The notes beneath the pieces are model-generated. The model was given only the letters and a program-made list of their open reading frames with translations, was not told where the DNA came from and did no database searches. 64,000 nucleotides of DNA, taken from the NCBI GenBank assembly GCA_003576845.1, contig QEVJ01000002.1:57868-121867 (forward strand), given 5' to 3'. Made by a program: the position numbers and the translations under genes. The DNA comes from Planctomycetota bacterium. Lineage in GTDB: Bacteria > Planctomycetota > Planctomycetia > Pirellulales > PLA5. Shown piece by piece: positions 48,848 to 58,135 of the stretch (position 1 is its first letter; each line of letters starts with the position of its first letter).

Positions 48848-49287
48848 TCTTCGGCCTGCATGTCGCGGTTCATCGCATCCTGAACCAGCCGGTTTTCGGC
48901 CGTTTCGTGTTCGTCGAATCGGCGGCAGAAGCCGGCGTAGGCGCCGGCGAACTCGGCCCAATCGCCCGTCTCCGATGCCCGCGCGCCAAGCTGCCGTAGT
49001 GCATCCATGGCCGCAAGAAAGTCGGCGTGTTCCTGGAACAGCCGGTTTGCCAGGCACGACAGGCGCGGCTCGACCGAGATGGCGTCGTGCAGATACCCGT
49101 CGCGCTCTTCGTGTTCGAAATGCGATCGCAGGGCGACGTCCAGCTCATCCAAGAGCCGCCGCACGACGCCGGCGGTAGGTCGCGGATGGAGTACACCCAG
49201 TTGGATGAGGCGAACCAGGTCGCGAAGGTGGCGATGCTCGTCGAGAATCGCGTCGAATTCGAGGCTCTGGGATGGGCGACGGGTCAT
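48844..49287 (-). CDS. Hemerythrin-like HHE-domain protein
   Basis: This 147-residue four-helix protein has iron-ligand patterns: ILDEHRHLRDL at the start, SHFEHEERDGYLHDAI with the HxxxE, and LFQEHADFL and FDEHETAENRLV in later helices. It would bind a di-iron centre and may sense or bind O2 or NO. ATG 49287 is chosen because a perfect AGGAGG lies six bases upstream; a longer frame to 49350 has none. It shares a divergent gap with ric. Confidence 0.85.
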   Translation of the reverse strand: MTRRPSQSLEFDAILDEHRHLRDLVRLIQLGVLHPRPTAGVVRRLLDELDVALRSHFEHEERDGYLHDAISVEPRLSCLANRLFQEHADFLAAMDALRQLGARASETGDWAEFAGAYAGFCRRFDEHETAENRLVQDAMNRDMQAED

Positions 49288-49641
49288 CTTGGGCCTCCTG
49301 CTGAACGGCAAGCGTTTGCCGACGAACATCCGAGCGCCAAGCGACCACATCGAAACCGCCGACGTGGCAGCCGCTACTGGGCACGGTAATTGCGTGACGT
49401 TTCGAGTCGAATTCGTCGCTGGGTCGCTAGTTTCGATGCGGCTGCGGCATAAAATAGGATATAACGATCAAGTTATCTGCATTATACTCGGCCGTGCGCC
49501 CGTCTGTCGAGCTTTCCGGCCCCCCCGGCAGACAGTTTCCCGAACGCAACGCCAACCACATTGGATCGAGCAATCGCGCGGAATTGACACACCCTGTCGC
49601 AACTTAGCACACCTGACCTCCATTTCCTCAAGGAGCTTTCC
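49288..49641. promoter_or_regulatory. Divergent region between hemerythrin and ric with a palindrome and -10-like box
   Basis: Within these 354 bases an AT-rich pocket holds ATAAC (49461-49465), six bases, GTTAT (49472-49476), then TATACT (49483-49488). The palindrome would overlap the -35 zone of a ric promoter, as expected for a redox or NO-responsive regulator site. A lone TTGACA is at 49584-49589. AAGGAG precedes the ric ATG. Confidence 0.5.
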
Positions 49642-50382
49642 ATGTCGAGCGTCACCGAAATCTCTCCCGACCGACCGGTCGGCGAACTGGTTGTCGACAA
49701 TCCGAACCGTTCGCGGGTATTCGAGCAATTTGGAATCGACTACTGCTGCGGCGGCAAACAAACGCTGGCGGCGGCCTGCGCGAAGGCGAAAGTGGACCTC
49801 AACAGCGTGCTCGCGCTGCTCGAAGAAAACCACCACGCTCCGGGCGACGCCTCGGAGCCGGATTGGGCGACGGCGCCGCTTTCGGAACTCGCCCGGCACA
49901 TCGTCGAACGGCACCACGTCTATCTGCGCGGCGAGTTGCCGCGGCTGGCCAAGCTCGTGTTTCAAGTCGTTTCGGCCCACGCCGAAAAACATCCCGAGCT
50001 CCGCGAAGTCGGCCGCGTATACGCCGGACTGCAAGCGGAGTTGTCGACGCACATGATGAAGGAAGAGCGAGTGCTGTTTCCGCTCGTCGAGATGATTGAG
50101 GCGGCCGCTGCCAAGGGCGAGGGCATGCCGCCGTGTCACTGCGGCAGCGTGGAGAACCCGATCGCCGTGATGGAGCACGAACATCGAGATGCCGGCGAGG
50201 CTTTGGCCCGCATGCGTTCGCTGACCAACGGATACACGCCGCCGGCGGACGGATGCCCGACGTACCACGCGCTGCTCGACGGGCTGAAGCGGCTCGAAGC
50301 CGACTTGCACGTTCATATCCACAAGGAGAACAACATCCTGTTTCCGCGCGCGGCGGCGTTGGAGAAACAACTCAATGGATAG
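49642..50382 (+). CDS. ric: Iron-sulfur cluster repair di-iron protein (Ric/YtfE/ScdA)
   Basis: This 246-residue protein has the ScdA N-terminal segment with FEQFGIDYCCGGKQTLAAAC and a hemerythrin-like domain. Its iron ligands lie in VERHHVYLRGELP, STHMMKEERVLFPL, MEHEHRDAGEAL and HVHIHKENNILFP. Ric repairs Fe-S clusters after NO or oxidative damage, which fits its place beside nitrate respiration genes. It runs into the radical SAM gene with overlapping ends (50375-50382). Confidence 0.93.
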   Translation: MSSVTEISPDRPVGELVVDNPNRSRVFEQFGIDYCCGGKQTLAAACAKAKVDLNSVLALLEENHHAPGDASEPDWATAPLSELARHIVERHHVYLRGELPRLAKLVFQVVSAHAEKHPELREVGRVYAGLQAELSTHMMKEERVLFPLVEMIEAAAAKGEGMPPCHCGSVENPIAVMEHEHRDAGEALARMRSLTNGYTPPADGCPTYHALLDGLKRLEADLHVHIHKENNILFPRAAALEKQLNG

Positions 50383-51565
50383 CTCCATCCGCGACCGCCA
50401 CGCGCCTGCGACGATTGCGCCTGCGGCAACCGCGCTCGCTTCGCGGCGACCCAAGCAAAGCGACTACGATCGCAGCCCGCACGTCGCCTTTTACGAGGTG
50501 ACGCGGGCGTGCGATCTGGTCTGCGTACATTGCCGTGCCTGTGCCCAGCCGCGATCCGATCCGCGAGAACTGGCCACGGCTCAATCGCTTGCCCTAATCG
50601 AGCAATTGGCCGAGTTTCCGCAACCGCCGATTCTCGTGCTCACGGGCGGCGATCCGTTCAAGCGGGCGGATCTGTTTGCCTTGGTGTCGCGGGCGGTGGG
50701 GCGGGGGCTGGAGACGTCCATCACGCCCTCGGCCACACCGCTCGTGACGCGCGACGCACTTGCTCGTTTGCACGATCTCGGCGTGCGGCGGATCGCGGTA
50801 AGCCTTGATGGCCCGACCGCCGAGAGCCACGACGCGGTCCGCGGCGTTGAGGGCAGCTTCGCCCGAACGCTGGAGATCGCCGCCGACGCGCGGCGGTGCG
50901 GTCTGGAAGTGCAGGTCAACACGACGCTCACGCCGGCGAACGTCGGCGAGATCGAACACATCGCGGACGTGCTCGACGGATTGAACGTCGTGCTGTGGTC
51001 GGTGTTTTTCCTGGTGCCGGTCGGCAGGGCGGACATCCTTCCGCGGCTCGACGCCGCTCAATGCGAAGCGGCGTTCGCTCGTCTGTGGCAGGTAGCCCAG
51101 ACGCACGCCTTCGGCTTGAAAACCACGGAAGCGCCGCACTATCGCCGGTTCATCGCGCAGGCCGCGACGGACGAACGGCGAAACTCCCGCGCCGCGGAGG
51201 CGCTACAACCGCAAGGACGCGCGTCGAGCGGCGAGAGCGTGCCTGCCAATCGCGACGGCGCGCATCGCTTTCGCCCATTGGGCACGAACGACGGCAAAGG
51301 CATCCTGTTCGTCAGCCACGTCGGCGAAATCTATCCCAGCGGGTTCATGCCCGTGCGCTGCGGCACGTTTCCCGACGACCACGTCGTGTCCGTCTATCAA
51401 CGGTCGCCGCTGTTTCGGCAGCTTCGCGATGCATCGAATCTCGAAGGCAAATGCGGCGATTGCGAGTTCCGCAACCTCTGCGGCGGCAGCCGCGCGAGGT
51501 CCTACGCCGCGACGGGAAATCCGTTCGCCGAAGAGCCCGACTGCGTCTATCAGCCCACGCGATGA
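50375..51565 (+). CDS. Radical SAM/SPASM protein (heme-synthesis or TIGR04053-like)
   Basis: This 396-residue protein has the radical SAM Cys motif CDLVCVHC near residue 46 with the surround FYEVTRACDLVCVHCRACAQ. LTGGDPFKR and SLDGPTAESHDAVRG follow. A SPASM-type Cys set lies at the C-terminus (GKCGDCEFRNLCGGSRARS). This layout resembles NirJ/AhbD heme-synthesis enzymes and the TIGR04053 group; the substrate cannot be read from sequence. It overlaps ric, so both probably respond to the same signal. Confidence 0.8.
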   Translation: MDSSIRDRHAPATIAPAATALASRRPKQSDYDRSPHVAFYEVTRACDLVCVHCRACAQPRSDPRELATAQSLALIEQLAEFPQPPILVLTGGDPFKRADLFALVSRAVGRGLETSITPSATPLVTRDALARLHDLGVRRIAVSLDGPTAESHDAVRGVEGSFARTLEIAADARRCGLEVQVNTTLTPANVGEIEHIADVLDGLNVVLWSVFFLVPVGRADILPRLDAAQCEAAFARLWQVAQTHAFGLKTTEAPHYRRFIAQAATDERRNSRAAEALQPQGRASSGESVPANRDGAHRFRPLGTNDGKGILFVSHVGEIYPSGFMPVRCGTFPDDHVVSVYQRSPLFRQLRDASNLEGKCGDCEFRNLCGGSRARSYAATGNPFAEEPDCVYQPTR

Positions 51566-51637
51566 CCGACGATCGGGGCTAAGAAGTTGACCGTCACGGC
51601 CGCGCCACCATCCCAAAGTCAAGATTTGACATAGCGA

Positions 51638-54600
51638 CTACCCGCGGCTCGCGCGGCTGCGTTCGCCCCGTCGGGCAGCGAGCGAACGAAGCTCGCCGAA
51701 ATCGGTGGCGAGGGCATGATCCGTCGCTGCAAGAACCGCACGCGGCATATCGTTCGTTGTGCGGCGGACGATCCGCTCGGCACGAAGCGACGGCGCAGCC
51801 TCCGAAGCATGGGCGACTGCGCGACTGTGCCGCTCGACGACAAGCGAGGCAGCCGGCGACGGCGGCGGAGTGAAGGCGTTTCGCAGCGCGATGGCGTCCT
51901 GCACGCCGAGTCGTCCATCGCCGTCGAGATCGCCTTCGATGGCCTTCGCCGCAGCGGCCTTGCCGTAGCTTGCGAGCAAGAATGCAAGATCGCCCACGTC
52001 GACCGTGCCATCGGCGTTAAGGTCTTCAGGTGGTTTGCCCGGCGGCGAGACGACGATTCGGACCGTGGCCGGCTGCGACGAAATCATTCCGTCCGTGGTG
52101 GAATACGTAAAGTGGTCGACGCCCGCGAATCCGGCGCTGGGAACATACGTGAACGTTCCCAAGCTATTCAGTTCCAGCGAACCGTATAGCGGGCCGTCGA
52201 TGAGCACTGCCGATATCGGGTCGGCGTCCGCGTCGGCGTCGTTGCCCAAAACGCCCACGACCGGCTCGACGATCGCCGACAAGCGGGCGTCGAAGCTGAC
52301 GTCGCTGCTGTTTGCGGCCGCCTGATGAATCTCGACGGCGAGCACGTTCGTCCCGCTTCCGATCAGCCCTGCGTCGATGCCGTCGAAGCGCAAGAACGTC
52401 TGGCCGTCGTCCGCGGCCGCTGTTTCGGCGAGTTGGTTGTAGAGGGCATCGGCCGCCAGATTGTCGCGCGCGATCTCGACGCCGTTAAGGTACACCGCAG
52501 CGCCGTCGTCGCGCTTCAACTCCAACCGCAAGCTCGCCAATTGCGCGGCGTCGTTCACCGTGAACGCGTGACGAAAGTATGTCGTAATATAGCGGTTGCT
52601 GGCGCTTGGACCGTAACCGATTTGCGTGGCCTCGTCGCCTTCGCCGTAGCCCAACTCCGCCGGTCCGAACCGCCACACGGAATCGGAGAACTCTGGCATG
52701 CGCCACGCAGTTCCTTGGTTCGATCCATCGTCCCGATATCGCCATATCGCACCGGCGGGCACGAGCGGTAAGAGAGCGTAAATATCTTCCCGCGCTGGGT
52801 CCGCGTACTCGACCAACACGTTGTCGACCTGATGACTGGCGTTGAAGCCTCCCGTGCGGCCCGCCAGGACGGCGCGGCTTTCGTAGGCTCGTACACCGGG
52901 AACGAGATAGTCGGCGAATGCCGTTAGCGGCGTCGCGCCGTTCGTCGTCAGCTCGCCCGTGATCGAAGCGCCCTCGGATAGGAACTCGAACCGCAAACGC
53001 GCGCGATGAAATTGCCCATCGTCGAGATTCAGAATGTCCTTGGAGAAATCGAACCTCGCTTGGAGAACGCCGTCGTAATGTACGGAAAGGTGATTGTCGC
53101 CCTCCGAGCCGTTATCGAAGATGTCGAAGCCGATCCCCAGCGACCCGAGTACGTTTGGCTCCTCGGCGTTGAACCACGGCGAGGGACCGGTCGCGCCGAA
53201 TTCCCGCGTGTTGAGCAGGACGAATCCCATGCCGTCCGCCGTCTCGCCTCCACCGCGCTGAATGCGGAAGTCAAATTCCGCGGTCACGGTGCGATAGGCG
53301 CCCTCGGCCGTCCGGTCGAATGCGATCGCATTCAATTGGCCGTTTACCAACTCGGTAAGCACCATCACGCGCGTCGCCGCGCCGGGGACGTTTGCCACGT
53401 ACGGCCCGGGCAATGCGACGAAGCGAGTCGCCGTGTACGGCGTGCCCGGCGAATCGAAATCCGCCTGCGTCGCGCCGCGAATTGCGTGAGCGCCGGAAAC
53501 GGCGGCGACCAGCGTCATATCCTGCCGGACCGCGTAGACTTCGTCCTGCGCAACCGGTGCATCCGCAACCGGTCGGACGAGAATCGTCGCCGTTGCGACG
53601 TTGGAAACCCCGCTCGCGTCGACGGCCCGGTAGGTGAAGGTGTCCGCTCCATGAAAATTCGCGCGTCCGGCGTAGGTGAACGCACCGTTCGGCGCCAACG
53701 TCAGTTCTCCGTATCGGGGCTGCGACACGAGCATGGCGGTAAGCGAATGCGCCTGGGTATCGACGTCATTGGCGAGCACGCCGCCGCCGCCTCCAACAAC
53801 CAACGCCGAGTCCTCGTCGGTCTCGAAGTGATCGTCCGCCGCCAGCGGAAAGGCGTGCCGTACGTCGATCGAAACGACGGCCGGTGCGGATAGGTCGGCG
53901 CCGTCGCTCACCGCGTACTCGAACGTGTCGTCGCCGACGAAACCCGGATTGGGTTGGTATGCGAAAGTGCCGCTTGGCTGCAACTGCAGTGTCCCGTTTG
54001 TCGGGGCGGTTATCAGCACGGCCGTGAGGGCATCACCTTCGATATCGACGTCGTTCGCAAGCGGCGAGGGCCAAGCGGAGCGCATGCCGTCGAGGCGTAG
54101 ATCAAAGCTAAGGTCGCTGCTCGCGCCGCTGGCCTGATGGATTTCGACGGCCAGCACGTTCAGCCCGATTCGCAATAAGCCCGGATCAATGCCGCCGTAA
54201 ACTTGCCACAGTTGGCCGTCGTCGTCGGCATCGTCGGCCAACGTGGCATAACCGCTGCCAACCGCCAGCCGGTCGCGAGCGATGTCAACGCCGTTGAGGT
54301 AAACCGCAATTCCATCATCGCGTTTCGCGGCGACGACGAGCGTAGCGAATCGGCTCAGATCGTCGACGACGAAGGAATGCCGAAAATACGTCGTGACGTG
54401 CTTCGCCGCCGGATTCGAGCCGAACCGCACGGTCGTCGCCTCGTCGCCTTCGCCGTATCCGAATTGGGCCGATCCGGATCGCCACCACGTATCGTCGAAT
54501 GAAGTCGCTTGCCAGGCAACGCCCTGGTCCGATCCGTCGTCGAGATACCGCCACGCAGCGCCGGGCGCGATAAGGCTCGAGTAGGCGATCGCATCGGCGA

Positions 54601-56371
54601 GCGGATATTCGATCACGTAGCCCGCGGGATTGCCGGATGCATGGGGCAAGTCGTTCCACGAATTGGCGCCGAGCGAAGGAGTCGCGACGGCGTGATGTTC
54701 GATGCCGCCGGCATTGTCGGGCATGCCCGCGCGCCAAGCGGAATACTCCCACGCTTCTCCCGTGACCCATCGCCAAGCTCCGCCCGGCTCGACGAAATCC
54801 GCAGCGCCGCGATTCTGATACGCGCCGATCCAGAATGTGCCGGCCGCGGCGAACCGCGTCGCCAGAAAGGCGTTTTCGGCCGCCGACGTAATGGATACCA
54901 AGTGACCGTTCGTGCCGACCAGACTAGCGCTCTGGGCCGCGAGCGCAGCGTCCGACCAGGAAAGGGCCTGCGGCACGAACTCGTACACGTGACCGTTCCC
55001 GCCGTTGGAAACGTTCCATAGGTATTGATTGGATCCCAAAGCAACGCCGCTTCCCGTGCCGGCAACCGTGAGGGTCTCGTTCTCGCCGACCGAATAGGCA
55101 TCGCCGGCGGCGACGGGCGCGTCGTTCACGGCCACGATCGCGATTGTCACTGTCGCCACGCCGGACGAATCCGTCCCGTCGTCGGTTCGATAGGAGAAAC
55201 TATCTTCGCCAAAGAAATCCGCCGCCGGAACGTACGTAAACGACCCGTCCGAGGAAAACGTCAACGTACCGTGCTGGACGCCGCTAACGAGGGTTGCCGT
55301 CAGCGGATGATGCTGAGGATCCGTATCGTTGGCCAGCACGCCTTGCGCGGCGGACGCCGACAGCGAGCCGTCCTCGGCGACCTCATACTCGTCGGCGTTC
55401 GCCATGGGCGGGGTATTCGGAATCTGTATCGAAACCCGCGCGGGTGCAGAACGCTGCGCGCCGTCGAACGCCCGGTACGTGAACGTATCGATGCCGCTGA
55501 AATCGGGGCGGCGGATATAGGCGAACGAGCCGTCGCTGCGAAGATCGAGTAGTCCGCCCTTGGCCGTGGTCAGCAACTCAGCAACGAGCGGATCGCCTTC
55601 GGGATCGGAGTCGTTCGCCAGCACGCCCGGAGCAGATACCGTGAGGACGTCGGATCCGACCACGGCATACGAGTCGTCGAGCGCTAACGGCGCGCCTTCG
55701 CGGCTCTCGCCGACGAGCGTGAACTTCAACAGCGCGTCGTCGCCCGTCGGGCTGTCGTTCAACAGGCGAATCGCGATCACATTCTCCCCATCCTGCAATA
55801 CTGCCGTGTGCTCCGAAATGTCGACTTCGACAGGCGCGAGCGGCGCTTCGTATTCGGCGAGCGCGCGCGCATCCCAAGCCGGATAGACACCCGTTGTGTT
55901 CGCCCGCGCGACTTCCTGGCCGTTGATCCACGCGATGAAGGCGTCGTCGTACCGTAGATGCAACTTCATGACCCCAACCGCGCTCGCATCCGGCACGTCG
56001 AATGTCGCCCGCGCGAAGAGCGTCGTCGATCGCTCGTACATCGACGCTTCGACATCGAGTCCGATGGCCGAGTCGTAGGCGCCGCTGCCGCGATCGTAGC
56101 CGACGCCGTTCGGGTCGCCGGAAACCTCCGTCCAGGCCGAATCGTCGAACGGTTCCGCGACGCCCGTCCAATCGAAGCCGAGATCGCTGTATTCGGTTTG
56201 CGTGGGCGTCAGCACGCGCACGGCATCGCTCGCGCCGTGTTCGAACAACGCGGCAAGCAGCCAACGGTCTTCGAGCCGCTCCGCGCTGAGCCGCCGCCCT
56301 GCCGCGAACCGATGAGAATCACTTCCCGCGTTCCGAGCGATTTTGTTCCGCGACCGATTTCTTAAGCTCAT
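51638..56371 (-). CDS. Giant exported cadherin-like/lectin-like surface protein with dockerin-like C-terminus
   Basis: This protein of about 1577 residues starts with RLEDRWLL (residues 32-39). It then has repeats of the tandem-95/cadherin type (LANDTDP, GTLTFSSDGSFTYVP, FSYRTDDG) and a C-type-lectin-like region near 443-590 (GHLVSITSAAENAF, WIGAYQN, WNDLPHASG). Two copies of a roughly 165-residue module (GYGEGDEAT, TTYFRHSF, YLNGVDIARD) follow at intervals. A legume-lectin-like part lies near 960-1190, and a dockerin pair (DLNADGTVDVGDL, DLDGDGRLGVQDA) precedes an Arg/Ala tail. It probably binds glycans at the cell surface. ATG 56371 has GAAGG at good spacing. Confidence 0.8.
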   Translation of the reverse strand: MSLRNRSRNKIARNAGSDSHRFAAGRRLSAERLEDRWLLAALFEHGASDAVRVLTPTQTEYSDLGFDWTGVAEPFDDSAWTEVSGDPNGVGYDRGSGAYDSAIGLDVEASMYERSTTLFARATFDVPDASAVGVMKLHLRYDDAFIAWINGQEVARANTTGVYPAWDARALAEYEAPLAPVEVDISEHTAVLQDGENVIAIRLLNDSPTGDDALLKFTLVGESREGAPLALDDSYAVVGSDVLTVSAPGVLANDSDPEGDPLVAELLTTAKGGLLDLRSDGSFAYIRRPDFSGIDTFTYRAFDGAQRSAPARVSIQIPNTPPMANADEYEVAEDGSLSASAAQGVLANDTDPQHHPLTATLVSGVQHGTLTFSSDGSFTYVPAADFFGEDSFSYRTDDGTDSSGVATVTIAIVAVNDAPVAAGDAYSVGENETLTVAGTGSGVALGSNQYLWNVSNGGNGHVYEFVPQALSWSDAALAAQSASLVGTNGHLVSITSAAENAFLATRFAAAGTFWIGAYQNRGAADFVEPGGAWRWVTGEAWEYSAWRAGMPDNAGGIEHHAVATPSLGANSWNDLPHASGNPAGYVIEYPLADAIAYSSLIAPGAAWRYLDDGSDQGVAWQATSFDDTWWRSGSAQFGYGEGDEATTVRFGSNPAAKHVTTYFRHSFVVDDLSRFATLVVAAKRDDGIAVYLNGVDIARDRLAVGSGYATLADDADDDGQLWQVYGGIDPGLLRIGLNVLAVEIHQASGASSDLSFDLRLDGMRSAWPSPLANDVDIEGDALTAVLITAPTNGTLQLQPSGTFAYQPNPGFVGDDTFEYAVSDGADLSAPAVVSIDVRHAFPLAADDHFETDEDSALVVGGGGGVLANDVDTQAHSLTAMLVSQPRYGELTLAPNGAFTYAGRANFHGADTFTYRAVDASGVSNVATATILVRPVADAPVAQDEVYAVRQDMTLVAAVSGAHAIRGATQADFDSPGTPYTATRFVALPGPYVANVPGAATRVMVLTELVNGQLNAIAFDRTAEGAYRTVTAEFDFRIQRGGGETADGMGFVLLNTREFGATGPSPWFNAEEPNVLGSLGIGFDIFDNGSEGDNHLSVHYDGVLQARFDFSKDILNLDDGQFHRARLRFEFLSEGASITGELTTNGATPLTAFADYLVPGVRAYESRAVLAGRTGGFNASHQVDNVLVEYADPAREDIYALLPLVPAGAIWRYRDDGSNQGTAWRMPEFSDSVWRFGPAELGYGEGDEATQIGYGPSASNRYITTYFRHAFTVNDAAQLASLRLELKRDDGAAVYLNGVEIARDNLAADALYNQLAETAAADDGQTFLRFDGIDAGLIGSGTNVLAVEIHQAAANSSDVSFDARLSAIVEPVVGVLGNDADADADPISAVLIDGPLYGSLELNSLGTFTYVPSAGFAGVDHFTYSTTDGMISSQPATVRIVVSPPGKPPEDLNADGTVDVGDLAFLLASYGKAAAAKAIEGDLDGDGRLGVQDAIALRNAFTPPPSPAASLVVERHSRAVAHASEAAPSLRAERIVRRTTNDMPRAVLAATDHALATDFGELRSLAARRGERSRASRG
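52275..52775 (-). repeat. Module copy 2 (GYGEGDEAT domain) in the giant lectin gene
   Basis: This section encodes AGAIWRYRDDGSNQGTAW through LAVEIHQAAANSSDVSFDAR. It is clearly homologous to the copy at 54085-54595. Confidence 0.8.
54085..54595 (-). repeat. Module copy 1 (GYGEGDEAT domain) in the giant lectin gene
   Basis: This section encodes GAAWRYLDDGSDQGVAW through LAVEIHQASGASSDLSFDLR. It is the counterpart of the copy at 52275-52775. Confidence 0.8.
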
Positions 56372-56774
56372 TCTCACGGCCTTCTGAACGTTCCCGCAAA
56401 TCTGTGATACGACAGGTAATCGACCAACCTAGCGTAGTCCGGCAGGCCTGCGTGGGTCAAACGGTGCCGCGCGAACCTCAGGGACGAAACCGCACCCCGT
56501 GACGAGACATCGGGCGAGCATTTATCGCCGAAAATCGCGCAGATCCTCACGAACAGTGTCATTGCCATCGCCCCGAAAGCCCAACGTCGGCAGCGACGAA
56601 GAAAATGCGAAAAAGCCGTCGTCGCCGAAGGAACTGCCGCCGCCCAAGCGCACCACAGCTACCGCGATCGCGCCCACGGTTGACCCAGTCATCCTCGATA
56701 CTTATAACCCGAAGCCGACGACGACGTCGCCCAACCCCGTCGCCAGCCGAATCGCCGCACGCGGAGCCAGCGCC
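56372..56774. promoter_or_regulatory. Divergent intergenic region between the giant lectin gene and wrbA
   Basis: These 403 bases separate the divergent starts. The plus-strand half holds a good promoter for wrbA at 56680-56708. An open frame covers 56499-56774 but is Pro/Thr/Arg-rich and precedes the clear wrbA start, so it is not called. Nothing was recognised for the minus strand. Confidence 0.5.
56680..56708 (+). promoter_or_regulatory. Sigma-70-like promoter upstream of wrbA
   Basis: TTGACC (56680-56685), 17 bases, TATAAC (56703-56708) matches a standard promoter in five of six positions at each box. It lies 66 bases before ATG 56775. Confidence 0.6.
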
Positions 56775-57389
56775 ATGAAAATCCAAGTCGTCTTCTACAG
56801 CATGTACGGCCACATCTACACGATGGCCGAAGCGGTCGCCGCCGGCGCGAGGCAAGTTGCGGGCGCGGACGTCGCGTTGTTTCAAGTCGCGGAACTCGTG
56901 CCCGACGCCGCCCTCCAAAAGTCCGGCGCGGCGGCCGCGCGGCAGAAGTTCGCCGACGTCCCCTTTGCAACCCCAAGCCAACTCGCCGACGCCGATGCGA
57001 TCATCTTCGGCACGCCGACCCGATTCGGCAACATGGCCGCCCAGATGCGCAACTTCCTCGATCAAACCGGCGGCCTGTGGGCGAAAGGCGCGCTCGTCGG
57101 CAAAGTCGGCAGCGTGTTCACCAGCACCGGCACGCAGCACGGCGGCCAGGAAACCACGATCACCAGTTTCCACACCACGCTGTTGCACCTCGGCATGGTC
57201 ATCGTCGGCGTGCCGTATTCCTGCCCGGGCCTGACCAACATGAACGAGATCACCGGCGGCACACCCTACGGCGCCTCGACGCTCGCGGGCGCCGACGGCT
57301 CGCGCCAACCGAGCGAAAACGAACTCGAAATTGCCCGCTTCCAAGGCCGCCACGTCGCCGAGATCACGCGGAAACTTGTCGGCGGGTAG
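56775..57389 (+). CDS. wrbA: NAD(P)H:quinone oxidoreductase, flavodoxin family
   Basis: This 204-residue FMN enzyme reduces quinones by two electrons and so limits semiquinone stress. It begins [20 protein letters not shown] with the FMN phosphate loop. [20 protein letters not shown] and [20 protein letters not shown] are typical WrbA motifs. [19 protein letters not shown] near the C-terminus is also characteristic. GGAG lies before ATG 56775. Length is normal. Confidence 0.95.
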   Translation: MKIQVVFYSMYGHIYTMAEAVAAGARQVAGADVALFQVAELVPDAALQKSGAAAARQKFADVPFATPSQLADADAIIFGTPTRFGNMAAQMRNFLDQTGGLWAKGALVGKVGSVFTSTGTQHGGQETTITSFHTTLLHLGMVIVGVPYSCPGLTNMNEITGGTPYGASTLAGADGSRQPSENELEIARFQGRHVAEITRKLVGG

Positions 57390-57457
57390 GCGAAGGTCTC
57401 GCGGAGCCGTGACTGATTGAACGCGCCGCCGACCGCGAAGCGCAAGACGACGAACGT

Positions 57458-58051
57458 TTACCGAGCCGCGTTCAACTGCCGCTCCACGTACTTTGCCAGC
57501 AAGTCGGTCTCGATATTCACGCGCTCGCCCACTGCTCGCCTGCCGAGCGTGGTGACGGCGAGCGTGTGCGGGATCAAGGCGACGCTGAACCGCTCGCGTT
57601 CCACGTCGACCAGCGTCAAGCTCACGCCGTCGACCGCTACCGAACCTTTCGACGCCATCTGTCGTGTCAGTTCGGCCGCCACTCGAAACCAGAACTTCGA
57701 CCAGTCGCCTTCATCGCGGCGCTCGTCGACCGTCCCCACCGCGTCGACGTGGCCCGTGACGAGATGCCCGCCCAATCGGTCGCCCAGTTGCAGCGAGCGT
57801 TCGAGATTGACGCGGCTCCCCGGCTTCAGCTCGCCCAAGTTCGTGCGGCTGAGCGTTTCGCTGCCCGCTTGAAACGCGAACGTGTCGCCGGCCATTTCGA
57901 TGACCGTCAAGCAACAACCGTTGACGGCGACGCTGTCGCCGAGCGCGAGCCCCGTCGACACGAGCGCGTCGCGAACGTACAACCGCACGCCCGGGCCCTC
58001 CGGCACGAGGGCGGCAACTTCAGCCAGCGATTCGACGAGGCCGGTGAACAA
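57458..58051 (-). CDS. ribE: Riboflavin synthase alpha chain
   Basis: This enzyme of 197 residues converts two lumazine molecules into riboflavin. It has two lumazine-binding repeats. Each has an N-terminal start like FTGLVES, SVAVNGCCLTVIEM in repeat 1 and SVAVDGVSLTLVDVE in repeat 2, and GHLVTGHVDAVGTV between. The conserved start requires the TTG at 58051 (read as Met before FTGLVES). No ribosome-binding site is visible, because a GACCCCGACCCC-type repeat directly precedes it. RibH, its substrate supplier, is at 22073-22558. Confidence 0.9.
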   Translation of the reverse strand: MFTGLVESLAEVAALVPEGPGVRLYVRDALVSTGLALGDSVAVNGCCLTVIEMAGDTFAFQAGSETLSRTNLGELKPGSRVNLERSLQLGDRLGGHLVTGHVDAVGTVDERRDEGDWSKFWFRVAAELTRQMASKGSVAVDGVSLTLVDVERERFSVALIPHTLAVTTLGRRAVGERVNIETDLLAKYVERQLNAAR

Positions 58052-58053
58052 GG

Positions 58054-58134
58054 CGGGGGTCGGGGTCAAGGGTCGGGGGTCAGGGAGTGGACGGTGGGCA
58101 GGGCGCAGTTCTGTCCACTGCCCACTTTCCACTC
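58054..58134. repeat. Word-like repeat and 17-bp inverted repeat between ribE and the DUF4159 gene
   Basis: GGGGTCGGGGTCAAGGGTCGGGGGTCAGG-like words touch the ribE start. They match the CCCTGACCCCCGA words at 11277-11310. Arms GAGTGGACGGTGGGCAG (58085-58101) and the complement at 58118-58134 pair with two mismatches. Confidence 0.7.
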
Positions 58135-58135
58135 T

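Noticed and set aside
58052..58132. 27-residue N-terminal extension of riboflavin synthase
   Set aside because: It encodes Pro-rich repeat sequence, and the family starts at MFTGLVES.
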